This document shows positions 48,323 through 59,330 of a DNA stretch of 64,000 nt, one piece after another. The notes under the pieces were generated by a model. It was not told the origin of the DNA. It worked only from the letters and a program-made list of their open reading frames with translations, and made no database searches. Origin of the DNA: Medicago truncatula (taxonomy: Eukaryota > Streptophyta > Magnoliopsida > Fabales > Fabaceae); assembly GCF_003473485.1 (NCBI RefSeq), contig NC_053046.1, forward strand, positions 7,884,001 through 7,948,000. The letters are read 5' to 3'. The translations under genes were made by a program, and so were the position numbers. How positions within the stretch are numbered: position 1 is the first letter of the stretch; the number at the start of each line of letters is the position of its first letter.

Positions 48323-49019
48323 TAAGAAACAAGAAATAGAACTATCCTCCGGAGAGAAGTTGAAAAACTATGAAGGAAAGAGATGTTCTAAATTAGTGGC
48401 TTTAGATTGTTTACATTAGTTTTGGATAAGATATCTGTAGACCAAACTCTATCATGTTTCATTTTGACTTCTTTTGGCTGTTTCCATGTTAGTTAGAAGA
48501 CAAATTTTCGTAAAGAATTGCATTAGTTATTTCAAGGCGCTTTATTGGTAGCAAGAAAAAAGTTGCAAGATGTATTATAATCAAGACCCTGTAACTTGCC
48601 TCAATATTAAATACAATGTGAAAAACTGAATGTGGAAATGCAAATATGCAAAATCACCATATGCAAACACAAGCAAACAAAATTCAAAATTGGTTGCAGC
48701 TGATAACAACTCATTATATCAATTGGCAAAGAGAAAAAGAAAAGTGCACGTGAGTAGCAATTTAGCTTAAGCTTTAATTAAAAATTTAACCATATATGTT
48801 ATTGTCTATGCAAAAAAAATAAAAATCATAAATTTTAATGTGGTTATAGAAATAATCATCAACTAAAAACTAACTAAGAAATAGTTTCTGCATAAAAATC
48901 ATAAGTCATTATATAAAAATCATAAGTCATTTAATAAACTAAGTTTTTAAACAAGCCTTTATATAAAAATGTTTATAGTTAAATTTTAAAATTTGTCAAT
49001 AATTTATAATTATGTCTAC
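48323..49019. other. PPR upstream region
   Basis: Promoter and leader of the PPR gene, AT-rich; no further element recognised. Confidence 0.45.
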
Positions 49020-49366
49020 ATATTAAAATGCATGGAGACATAGAAGAAGCAAGAAGATGCTTCCTAGCTTCTAAGGGTAAAGAGAAAGCAATTGAGAGCA
49101 CCACTAATGCCAACATGGTGGAGCTCGATTATAGATTTAGCAAAATGAGCCTAAAAGAGCAGAAAAAGAAGGATCAACTAGACATAGATCGTGAGGCTCA
49201 TTCTAGATGGTGACTTTGAGCTAGTCTCATTAGGCGAAGACCTCTCCAAGAATGCACAGATCGGGAAAGAACTTTCAGAACTGGTTCGAGCACAGTGGAT
49301 CAATTCGGTTGGAGCGCTATTGACATGCCTGTAATAGTTCCCGAAGTTGCTTGTCACCGGTTGAAT
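49020..49366 (+). pseudogene. Ty3/gypsy pol fragment
   Basis: Two frames carry retrotransposon-like sequence: MHGDIEEARRCFLASKGKE..SKMSLKEQKKKDQ, then, in another frame, LILDGDFELVSLGEDLSKNAQIGKELSELV and, after a stop, IVPEVACHRLN. The last words match the linker before reverse transcriptase in gypsy polyproteins (L..L....DVFAW...MPGI.P..A.HRL). No RT, integrase or LTR follows. It joins the tRNA-like repeat at 49370 without a gap. Confidence 0.65.
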
Positions 49367-49369
49367 GTA

Positions 49370-49495
49370 AGTAGCGTAGTGGATAGAGCTCGCACATTTT
49401 AAATGTGGATGAGTGTCTGGACTTCGAGCTCCGGCCTCTGCATATAATATGCAATATCCTTGCCAACTGAACTAAGTTCACGAGGATATTCATTG
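49370..49495 (-). repeat. tRNA-like repeat (SINE fragment)
   Basis: Minus strand: AACTTAGTTCAGTTGGCAAG (A-box-like), the word ATTGCATATTATATGCAG and CGGAGCTCGAAGTCC (degenerate B box). Same type as 30446-30545 and 36850-36955. The plus strand also shows GTAGCGTAGTGGATAGAGC, so the repeat may be composite. Confidence 0.5.
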
Positions 49496-49499
49496 TTTA

Positions 49500-50798
49500 A
49501 ATCTTAAATGCAATGTTAGTGGTCTACTAAATAATTAGCTCTTCATCCACAAGTCCTAACTCATCATGTAAAACATCGAAATTGTTAGGTTAAATGTCGT
49601 GGTCAGAATTCAAACCATAAATCTTCCATTTATACGTGTCAATTTGTAGTAGATATTTTCATTTCGTCCATTTAATAAAAAAAATTAATAACAAAAATTA
49701 AACATCCTCTCCATCATAAGTTGTGCCATAAACAAAATATAAAAACAATGTTTACTCCAACTGCTGCATATAATCAATCACTTAGGGATTGCCTATTTGC
49801 AGTTGTAATTTCACTTCAAAGATTGTGATAGAAAAACTAGCTTGAAGCGCAAACACAGACCTAGAAATAGTAAAAACAATATATTACTTTGGTAAAAAAT
49901 ATTTACTTATATATTTAGTATAAAAATAAAAATATTTTGATATATATGGTATTAAATTATTAATAAAAATATTAATTGATAATTCAAATAAAGGACGCTC
50001 CGCTATTCGGAATTGACAACTATGGTATGCGATGATAAAACAAACACAATAAAAAGTAAATCTTGGCACTTTTCAATCAATTAGAAATACATTGGTTTTT
50101 AATGATTCATCAATCACAGTACATAATCATTGGTTGTTACTTGTTAATGATTCATCTTTCTCTCCTATACAAATAAATTGAAAGTGAAGAGTTCAGATTC
50201 AGCAACAAACACAAGAAGTGTGTATATAGTATTGTTCAGCTGCAGCACAAGAAAAGCAAAAGAAAGATAAGGTTTATAGAACTTTTGGATGTGGCTTTTA
50301 TGCCAGCTATGAAAGTCCTACTAATTAGTGCATTGAGAGCTTTTATGGCTACTCAATATTTCAATAATCTTCTTTTAGCAGACTTTAGAAAATCCTTGAA
50401 CAATTCAACATAAATTAAATTGAAGGTAACACTTTTATATGTACATAACACATTAACACTTACAATGTGAAGAACAATTATTTAACAGGACAAGGCACTA
50501 CTTCAGGATAGTGAGACAAAAACTAGCAGGAAGTGCAAACACAGAACTAGATTCTAGAAGCAACATGTGATAATAAAACAAACAAATATATACAACAAGA
50601 CAGTAACACAAGTAAAAACAAAATATTGCCATTTTTCAATCAATTTCATTCAACAAAATTTAGTTCAAGTGAACAGATTTGAACCAATTAATAGAATTTC
50701 TACTAACAAACAATGAACCATTGCAACTCTAAAGAGAAAGAAGAAAAACAGCTTTACAGACTTAAAACTCTAAACCACTTCCTCCAAAATAGCTTCAT
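49500..50798. other. AT-rich spacer
   Basis: Contains the SYP112 3' UTR near its right end. A phrase (ACTAG..GAAG.GCAAACACAGA.CTAGA) recurs at about 49838-49866 and 50521-50552, hinting at an old duplication. No gene. Confidence 0.45.
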
Positions 50799-51692
50799 TC
50801 AAGAAGCCAACATTGCAATGAGACAAACCAGCAGCACAATCAACAAAACAGCAATAACCCAATAGACCCATTTCCTGTTCCTCTTCTTGATCTGGCTGGC
50901 ATAGTAAAGATTACTAGTTCCACCATGAATGTATTGAGCAGCATTGACCACATTATCCTCAATGTTATCCACTTTTTCGCCTTGAGTCTCAACCAAAATA
51001 GCCATATCAAGAAAAACTTGATGAAGCTTATTCAAACTTCTCTGAATATCCATCGCAGCTTCATGCCTAACCTGAGTACGCATATCAGCATCTGTTTTCC
51101 CAGCCAAAAACTCAACTTTGAGACTCCCTGATATCATCTTCTCCATAACCTCGTCGCTAGGTACCTCGCCTGTGACAGTGTAGTACCTTCTCTTCAAATC
51201 CTCCTTATGATCCAACACAATTTTATCCCTCAAGGACTGAAAATCATTCATCATGTCCCTAAGCTTGACCTTCAAACCATTAGTGACAGAAACTCTAGTT
51301 CTATCAATAGGGCTTCCTTCTTTGTAGCATTCTGATATGCTTCGATTCGCAATGTTCGATTTTTGAAGAGCCTCTAACCTAGCCTTGATAATATTTGCCT
51401 TGCGCAGCACGGCAACCATATCGGAATCCATTCGATCTCTTAACCCGCGAAGAACTTTCGCACTGTGAGTGGATTTTGTCTCTTCATTCAGTTGCTGAAG
51501 ATCTAATAAGAGATTGGTGATCTCTTCCATTTCAACCTTGATTGCTTCAACTTCTTGGAAGAATTGAGAGAGGTTAGGGTCTTGTGTTGGGTTGAGGTTC
51601 CCTAGTTCAAGGTCAACATCTTCAAAATCTTTCTGTGCCTGTTTCTTCAAATCCACATAACTTAGGAACGATTTTGTCATCAAGTCATTCAT
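50799..51692 (-). CDS. SYP112: Qa-SNARE syntaxin, SYP112-like
   Basis: One exon, 297 residues. MNDLMTKSFLSYVDLKKQA at the start, a three-helix Habc domain (about 35-160), SNARE motif about 200-262 with the zero-layer Gln in VETQGEKVDNIEDNV, and a C-terminal membrane anchor (about 275-296, VYWVIAVLLIVLLVCLIAMLA). The DRTRVSVTNGLKVKLRDMMNDF linker and MISGS..SLNKLHQVFLDMA are typical of the SYP1 plasma-membrane and cell-plate group. The start and linker match Arabidopsis SYP112 best from memory, the close relative of KNOLLE/SYP111 in cytokinesis. Length is normal (about 300) and no lesion is seen. Confidence 0.95.
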   Translation of the reverse strand: MNDLMTKSFLSYVDLKKQAQKDFEDVDLELGNLNPTQDPNLSQFFQEVEAIKVEMEEITNLLLDLQQLNEETKSTHSAKVLRGLRDRMDSDMVAVLRKANIIKARLEALQKSNIANRSISECYKEGSPIDRTRVSVTNGLKVKLRDMMNDFQSLRDKIVLDHKEDLKRRYYTVTGEVPSDEVMEKMISGSLKVEFLAGKTDADMRTQVRHEAAMDIQRSLNKLHQVFLDMAILVETQGEKVDNIEDNVVNAAQYIHGGTSNLYYASQIKKRNRKWVYWVIAVLLIVLLVCLIAMLAS

Positions 51693-51735
51693 CTTTGCAA
51701 TGTTTATTCAAAACCCACCTTCAAAAACAGCAAAA

Positions 51736-51951
51736 CCTAGAATTATTATCCAAACAAAAACCCAAAATTATTCTTCAAAAAATGCAAAAGCCAGAATTTA
51801 TTTTTCAAAAATATACAAACCCCAGAATTATTCTTCATAAATATACAAAACCCATCATTATTTTTCATAGATAAAAAAAACCCAGAATTATTTTTCAAAC
51901 ATAAACGAAACCCAGAATTATTTTTCAAAAATAAACAAAACCCAGAATTTT
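51736..51951. repeat. 30-bp minisatellite in the SYP112 leader
   Basis: About seven imperfect copies of a 30-bp unit such as CCAGAATTATTTTTCAAAAA + TAAACAAAAC in head-to-tail order, right upstream of the SYP112 start codon. Copies differ by a few substitutions and one extra base. The long frames through it on both strands (51635-51874, minus 51746-52021) are products of the repeat period being divisible by three and are not genes. It probably lies in a leader intron (donor-like GTATGT near 52002). Confidence 0.88.
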
Positions 51952-53990
51952 TACAAGGAAAGTATTGAAGCAAGAAAATATTGTGATGCATAAAAACATA
52001 CCCTTTTTTGGAAAGATTCACAAGAAATGAGTAAATTTCTCAAAGGAGGCAACTTTTGGTCACGAAGTGATGCTCCAAGTGATCTACATGAAAAAGAACA
52101 CACAATCAGTGATGAAAGAATAACAAAAAAGAAAAAAGAACATGCATTTTCAAACTTAGCATGATAAAAATTGAATCTTTATTTGTTAATCTCATATATT
52201 GAGAAAAGGGTTGTTTTATATTACAGTTATTAACATTTTAATGTTGAAAAGAAGATAAAAACCTGAAGAAAAAAATGAATGAGAGAAGAAGAAGAAGAGT
52301 GCGATGGAATGAAACCTTGATAAAACCAACGTTGTAGTTGTTGCTGTTGATTTTTCTGAGTATGATGAAAATGTTGAACGTGAATTTGAATTTTGAATTG
52401 GTTTGTTAGTGTTGTTAGATTATATATATTTGAATTTGTTTATGGGTTTGGGCTATAGAGAGAAAATTATATCCGTTGGGTACGAACGAGAAATGATGAA
52501 ACTGTAACTGTTTTTTTTCTTTGACTTGTGATGTGTAACTGTCAGACTAGAGCTGAACTCAACCGTCAGGCGCCAAGGGAAAATAAACCAATGTCATTAA
52601 ACAATAAGAAATTCAATCCTCCCTAAAAAAAAAAAAAAAGAAAAGAAAGAAAGAAATTCAATCCTCCCTAAAAAAAAAAGAAAGAAAGAAAGAAATTCAA
52701 TCTGATAGATTCGAATGCAAATTTTGCATATTATAAAAGAAGGAAGGAATGATTTGTCAAAAAAAATAAAATAAGGAAAAAATGAAAAATGTTCAGACTC
52801 ATTTAAAAATATACTATAGTCTACTAAGTACATTTGAAACGTAAGTTGCATGGAAATTTAATGTGCTAAAGCGCAGGTTAGAATGAGCGTTTTTCCTACT
52901 TATCCATAATTAACGTGTGAGATTCTTGGTACTAGGTTATTTGCAAAAAATAATAGTTGAAAGCCGTTGTAAAAAAACAATACAAGTGAACGACAATTAT
53001 AATTTTTATTTTATTACTCTTAAATTTAATTATTTTGATTATCTTTGCAGTTATATTATATGTGTTTATTGTGAATTTTAGCAGTTTCAATTTGATGATC
53101 AATATGAAATTCAAATCAAGTTCTTTATAGAATTTTTGTTTAGACGAAATTATTGAATTTTGTGTTGGTAAATGCTCCTGATCAGATGATACTGGTGGTG
53201 TAAAGTATATTCACCCACTTTGTCAATGCTTTGAGGAATCTCACTAACCACTTTAGTTGAATCTCAACTCCCAATTAAATTTTTTTGTATCACGATTCAC
53301 AAGACCTTAGCTATCGCTATATATATTTATATTATCTCTTTTGAAATAAAGGAAATGTCAACCGGTGCTTCTAGACATTAGTCAAAAAATTAAATATAGT
53401 AGCATTTGTATTGAAAATTGTGTAGTTAATGCATTAAAAACTTCAAAGTGTTACTTTTGAATTAAAATTTTCTCTTCTTTAACCAGTGTTGCGGAGCACT
53501 GGTTAACAAGACCCTTGAAATAAATCATACTATTTAAAATGTGTTGGACATTAAATGTGAATCCTTGAAGATTAAATGTTATTTATCTAGGCGGATATTA
53601 AACCTTAGAGTCTAAACACTTGGTGTGTGGTTTATTGAAGGCAAAGATAGTATCCATCGATTGAAATTTTTACATTAAAATAAATAATTTTAAAACATTC
53701 ATTGAAAATGTGTACACACATTTGTCTTAGCAAAGATCTGAGCTGAACTCGTAGTGACTACTCAAACTACAAATTTTATAAGCGAAAAAAAAAATGTCAT
53801 AACAACCATAATGTTTTTGTTACACGTGATTATTTTTAACTTAAGAAAAAAAAATATACATTGTTACGATTTTTTTTTCTTCTAAAGAATATGAATTTGG
53901 CTTTTGAAACAATGCCATGAACATGCACCAACATATCAATTTACTTTACTAGACATCTTAAACTTGGCCTCTGTTTTTATACATGTCAAA
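51952..53990. other. SYP112 upstream region and spacer
   Basis: Candidate leader exons (acceptor-like TAG on the minus strand near 52087; another exon about 52262-52340) precede SYP112. Purine-rich GAAA repeats occupy 52622-52700 in two similar halves sharing GAAATTCAATC. A hairpin word AACCAGTGTTGCGGAGCACTGGTT, written here in two parts AACCAGTG and CACTGGTT around TTGCGGAG, sits at about 53482-53505. No gene to 53990. Confidence 0.5.
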
Positions 53991-53996
53991 CTGTGT

Positions 53997-56875
53997 CTAT
54001 GGTATTGTGCTTTGTTTTTGGGCCTTTTCAGCCTCAAGCTTCCGCAACATTGATGAACTCAGCTTAATCTCACCTGATTCTCCAGAGACCAAATCTACAA
54101 CTTCAATCTGCATATATCCAGGGCAGGAATAAATATGTCTAACGTGTCACAAAAATATTTACAAAGATATATACAATAATAAATTGAGACCTTCAACTGT
54201 GAGAGGCCTCTTTCAGCTCTTTTTCTGTTTACTGCCAATCCACCAGGTAAAGTCTCTTTGCTGTAAGAGAACCAACTCCTCAGTTAGTAATCAAATAACT
54301 TAATATATAGAGTTGCATTTCATTTGCTTATTCTGCAACTAGAATCAGAAATATGTTACAAAATCATGACAACAATTGATAGAGGAATAAAAGAAGATAT
54401 CCAGCTCGGGGCTAGTTCTGGGGTATTCCCTTGTTAAAGAACCACATCAAAGTTCCTTTGAAAATGAGTATCTATATCAGGCTGATTGATAGCTGTTCCT
54501 TTTAAGGTTATATCATTTTATTTTAAATTTCTATCATTTATTTTTCTTACGTAATAAATCAACTAAGGAAACTTTTTTTTTGAAGAAGCTAAACTAAACC
54601 CCTCAAATTGGCACCAGAGAGAATCGAACCTAAGACCTTGAGGAGGAGTGCACTCCCAGGTTCCAAGCCAATACCACTAGGCCAACCCAAGTGGGTTATC
54701 AACCAAGGAACTAGCGTTCCCTTTCCAACAACCAAGACCGAACATCCGGCTTAGTTAGATATCAAATCAAGACTTCAGTTATCATGAAAGCAAATATCAC
54801 AAAACAGCTATTAGGAATAAATACTTAGTCACAGGTTTTTTTTTTTTTTAAGTCTATCAATATGCAATCAAACCTACACTTCAGACCACTACACAATACT
54901 AATACAGACAAGTATGCTACACAACAAACCTCACAACCACAGCCTCCAATTTTTCATCTATAATGGAAGGGCCATAAGGATCTGTGATTGGTACAGCTTG
55001 CACTTCCAACTCTGGCTTAACAGACTGCATGTTAAATCAAACTCATAATCAAAATTTAACTGATAAAAAATGTAAATAAATCTTGCAAGAATAATCACTA
55101 TGTGCAATTGATTGAACACTGTTTCAAGATGAAGATGAAGACAACTGTGCACCAAATAGAACCTTACAATACAAAACTCTGCAGCCTCTCCTGTTTACAC
55201 TCTGCCTATTAAAACATATATTTTGTTGTCGGATAGATGATAAAAGATGTCTATAAATTAACCTCTTATGCTCTATATCAACAATAAAAAAGAAAGCTTG
55301 AACTTTTTCTAGCCAACAATTATCCATGTCAATGTTTTGTTCAAATTAAAAAACAAAAATACAAATTTGTCATCACTTGGACTCACCTTTATGAAAGTTT
55401 TGACATTATGTATCCTTGTCTCAATTGGTTCAATGAGTTCAGCAAACTGCAAGGAAAACATAAGGAGAATATAACGACTCCTTTTCATGTAAAAATCCAT
55501 AGATTGTCAGATAGAGAAATAAGGCAATCCATAGCATATGGCTAAGTAAGTTGACAAGATCAATATAACACAAAGTTTTAGAATTAGCTAGCTCCTATAT
55601 CTTTTATTAAAGATATATTTAGGTAAAATCATACAATATCACTTAATTTTAAGTAAATTATTTCAAACATCTAATCTGTATTATTCAATTGTTTTATTTG
55701 TTTAGATACCAAATTCAGCTAAAATTTTGCAAACAGGAAGCTAAAGGTTGTTTTGACTTTAAAACAATTTTATACGTAATTTAATCCCCTTTGACTATTA
55801 CCATCCAAGAGCTTGTGACACTAAAGATGAAATCATAGTTCAGACTTCAGATTCTAGTTATCTCGTTGATGTTTTAACTCTCACAGCACAAACTAATGAC
55901 CAAGTAAGTATTGGTGTACGTGATATGTCTGAATTAACAATCAGCAAGGCATAAATGTAATGACCAAATCAGACAACAGGGTTGAAGAATGAAGATAGAT
56001 AATCGACAGCTAAAAGTTGATGTTCACAATAAAACTAAGCAAGTTGTGCATGTAAACTAGTACTCTATCGATAATGAAATATGAGCAAAATGAATTTAAA
56101 AAGTCAAATGTATTTGATCTAAATTTTGGACCAAATACATTTAGTTATCTAATTGGTCTAAATTTTGGACCAAATACATTTAACTTTTTTGGATATTTTT
56201 GGTTATATTTCATTCCAAAGGAAATACTAGTTTTCCTCGCCGAGAAAGGGAAGGGGGAGTTTCAAAAGTGTAAGTGTTCCTATCAAAACAATCAATTCTA
56301 TATTTGGTTGAACCAATTAACTGTGAAGTTTAGGCTAACTAGTTGAAACCACAAAATTATGGATACAAAAATTCAATTTTGAAGCAACAAAGCAGGTTAA
56401 GGAGATGATTAACATATATATAGGTCATGTCCTTATTAACTATCATTATCAGTAATCATTTCAATACAAATGAAGAACTAATATACCAAGGAAACTACTT
56501 AATCCATATAAACAGGGAAAATTAAGAACAAAATATAGATATTTGATTATGATATATATCAAAAACTGGGGGAAAAAGTAACCTGTTTCTTAGCAAGCAT
56601 AGGACCGTCGCAAACTCCAATGACAATACGGTGCTTTGCCAACTGAGCTGAAGTCTGCAGATACAAACGCGTTATTGGAAATAATCGAAATAATGAATGA
56701 ATGAATGAATGGGAAATTTCAAACCGAAAAAAAGGAAGGAAGTAGAGAGAGAGACAGTGAGAAAGAGGCGATGGCCGTCATGCAATCGGTCGAAGGTGCC
56801 ACCATTGACGACGGCTTCGTAGGTGTTGGGCGGAGAGAGAGTGGGAACCACCATAGGATCATCGTTAACCGCCAT
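53997..56875 (-). CDS. COAD: Phosphopantetheine adenylyltransferase (COAD)
   Basis: Six exons: 56875-56756, 56654-56583, 55446-55387, 55024-54930, 54260-54191 and 54107-53997, giving 175 residues. It carries out the fourth step of coenzyme A synthesis, joining AMP from ATP to 4'-phosphopantetheine to give dephospho-CoA. The nucleotidyltransferase signature [11 protein letters not shown] (about 25-35) is complete, followed by [45 protein letters not shown] and the C-terminal KLSSSMLRK that corresponds to the second ATP-binding motif. Length equals the Arabidopsis enzyme (about 176). The first donor (ACT|GTCTCT) is a weak consensus but gives the expected alignment. A two-base leader piece before the ATG starts at an acceptor (CAG) near 56878, implying an upstream non-coding exon. 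Confidence 0.93.
54573..54697 (-). mobile_element. tRNA-derived SINE in COAD intron 4, family 2
   Basis: Minus strand: GGTTGGCCTAGTGGTATTGG (A box) and TTAGGTTCGATTCTC (B box), then an A run (plus-strand T run 54573-54581). Imperfect flanking repeats ATCAACTAAGGAAACT (54558-54573) and ATCAACCAAGGAACT (54698-54712) are the target duplication. Same family as 57147-57266. Confidence 0.85.
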
Positions 56876-57146
56876 AGCTGCCAATGTAAGATTCTGAGTC
56901 AAAGCAAGCAGGAATATAAGCAAGGGGGGTTGGTGTGAAATGAGAACAAGATGAACCTGGTATGATATGGTAACTACTATCTCGTTTAATAAGAGGTGGG
57001 ACGTGTACCGTATTGACTTGACTAAAAAAATGTTTAGCATGGAAAAAGAGACTTGTATTAATTTTTTCTTGGACTGCCTATACAATATCTTTAACACTAT
57101 TTTCTTTTTCTTTTTCAAATCTGGAATTTTTTTGTCCTTGGTATAT

Positions 57147-57266
57147 TTCTTTTTTCTTTTTTCTTTTTAAGAAGTTAAATTAACACCGGAGAGAATCGAA
57201 CCTCAAAATTTAAGGAAGAGCACACTCTTACATCCCAAATCAATACCACCAAGCTAACCCAAGTGG
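57147..57266 (-). mobile_element. tRNA-derived SINE in COAD leader intron, family 2
   Basis: Minus strand: GGGTTAGCTTGGTGGTATTG and GAGGTTCGATTCTCTCCGG, then AAGAAAAAAG-type tail. Flanking 15-mers TTGTCCTTGGTATAT (57132-57146) and TTGTCCTTCGTATAT (57267-57281) differ at one base. Older than, or as old as, the copy at 54573 judged by divergence. Confidence 0.85.
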
Positions 57267-57385
57267 TTGTCCTTCGTATATCCTAACACACAAAAAACAG
57301 AACATTTCAGCTCAACACCCTATAACATGATATAAATACAACAAATGAAATGAATTGGAAGATGTGAGATTTGATGATTTCTTAC

Positions 57386-57500
57386 TGTCGGCCGAAGAGG
57401 TTTTAAGGTTGAGAGAGAGCCGATGGGGGAGAATTTGATGGAGGAGCGGAAAGTGGCGGCGGAGGAGGAAGAGCTACGGCCGCCATTGAAAATGCACTAG
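57386..57500 (-). promoter_or_regulatory. Probable COAD 5' UTR exon with a 27-codon uORF
   Basis: A GC-richer block on the minus strand ends in a donor (CCGACA|GTAAGA, exon edge 57386) that could splice to the acceptor next to the COAD start (56877). Within it ATG at 57486 opens a Pro/Ser-rich frame (MAAVALPPPPPLSAPPSN..) that stops at 57403-57405, before the donor. It therefore would be a short upstream reading frame on the COAD mRNA. The transcription start is not known; the block could also belong to an alternative first exon. Confidence 0.5.
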
Positions 57501-59330
57501 ATTGGAGGGGAATGAAAGAAAAAAATATTCAGATCTGGAAAAAAGAGTGTAAACAATAAAGGAAAAAATATGATGTAAACAGTCCATGATAAAATTAATA
57601 CACCTCTTTCTTTAGTCTAATGGTTGAAAAAACTCTCCTTTTCCATGCTAAACCCCACATTCATCGAAGGTTAGTAGAGAAATTTATGAATTATTTGTCA
57701 AGGTTCTCATGTTGGTAGTCATATTGAATTCACATTTTTATGAGTGAGTCAATTGTAATGATAATCGAAAGTTTAACATCGATTATTACTCCTTAATAAA
57801 ATAACATCTTGTTAACAAATAATCCAAATACTAATAAGTTTTTAGATTAAAAATACTTCAGAGACTCCTGTATATGTGAGTTTCGGATCATGCTTACTAC
57901 TTTCGTATCCAGTCAAAAATAAATAAATAAACAAAAAATATATGTATTTGACTCATATTTTAGACTAAATACATCTATTTTTTCTTGATGAGTGTACATT
58001 CCCTTGTTTGGATCGAAATGCATAGTATATGATCGTCCCTCCATATGAACTTTGAATTTTTGACATAATGGACCAATCTATGATTCCAAAAGAATTCTAT
58101 TATAGCTTTATTAAAAAAAAAAAAAAAAAGAATTCTATTTTTTTTTTTGAGAAAAAAAAATTCTATTATAGTTATTTATACATCAGAGTTTATACTTGCT
58201 ATTTCAAATGAGATAAACTATAATAGTTAAAAATTATTATAGACTAACATTTTAGACCAAAAGACTTATTTTGATCATAAAGGATTATTACAATTGCATG
58301 TAAATAAGGTAATCCTTGCTTAGAAACTTTCCTCCATGTATCATATTCCTTTCTTACATAACTTTTCATTTCGATTAAATAACTTTATCACTCTTGTAAA
58401 TATACAGAATTTTACTGTATGATTTTAAAAAAATTGTTTGTTAGACCTTAAAACAGAAAAATTATGTTTGATTATTCCTGATTCTTTATACTGTTCATAT
58501 TTCAGAGACTTGACTCGATATTGTTCTAACATTACGAGGTCTATAACAAACATGAACTAATTATATTATTATAGAGATTTAAACTAGAAAAATAACAACA
58601 GTAAAAAAAAAAAAAAAAAAACTGTGTTTCAAGAAGAAAGATGACTTTCAATTGATAATCAAAGATTCATTACAGATGATAAGCAACATTGGGTCTGAGA
58701 TATTTCCCACCCAAGTTCAGGATCCTACATTTCTAGCAACCTTTCAACAGTCCAAGGTTCCTCTGATTTAGGGGTTAAACTGAACTTGATTCAAAATGAT
58801 TTGTTCTGTTCTCCAAAATGAATGATGATCAAATTGAATATCTAGTACTTGGATAAAATGCATTGTTTAAGATGTAAATTTGGATACAATATGGAACATC
58901 GCCTTTCACAGAACGGTTGATAAATAGTCGTTTTATTGCTTTATAGGGGAAAATTTCAGTACTAAGCATAACATAAATATACTGATAGATAATACTGGTG
59001 AATGTCTACCATGCAAACTGATAGGAGCAGATTGCACTTGCAGAGCTTTTATCTTATATCTCTCTCTTCAACTTTTCCCTCTCCTTTCTCTCTTCTACCA
59101 AACACAGTGTTAGTGTATCTAACCAACATGTGAATCAATTTGTTCAAACTATAGGCGCATAATTCTGGCTTCATGTAAACTGCTTCATCAATTTAACAAA
59201 ACCAGAAACTAGGGCCTCATCAGTAGGCCGTGTTGGTTTTTGTTAATCACTAATCTTATTTATATTAATAATCAAAAGAATTATGCTATTGTGTGATTAC
59301 TAATTACCACTAATAATTGCATCAATAATT
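57501..59330. other. AT-rich spacer
   Basis: COAD promoter on the left, 3' UTR of the DUF829 gene on the right. Poly(A) runs at about 58110-58160 and 58603-58620. No gene, RNA or element with clear ends. Confidence 0.5.

Noticed and set aside
51635-52021. Repeat-peptide ORFs on both strands (KNNSGF-type)
   Set aside because: Artefact of a 30-bp minisatellite whose period is a multiple of three; no start context or flanking gene structure.
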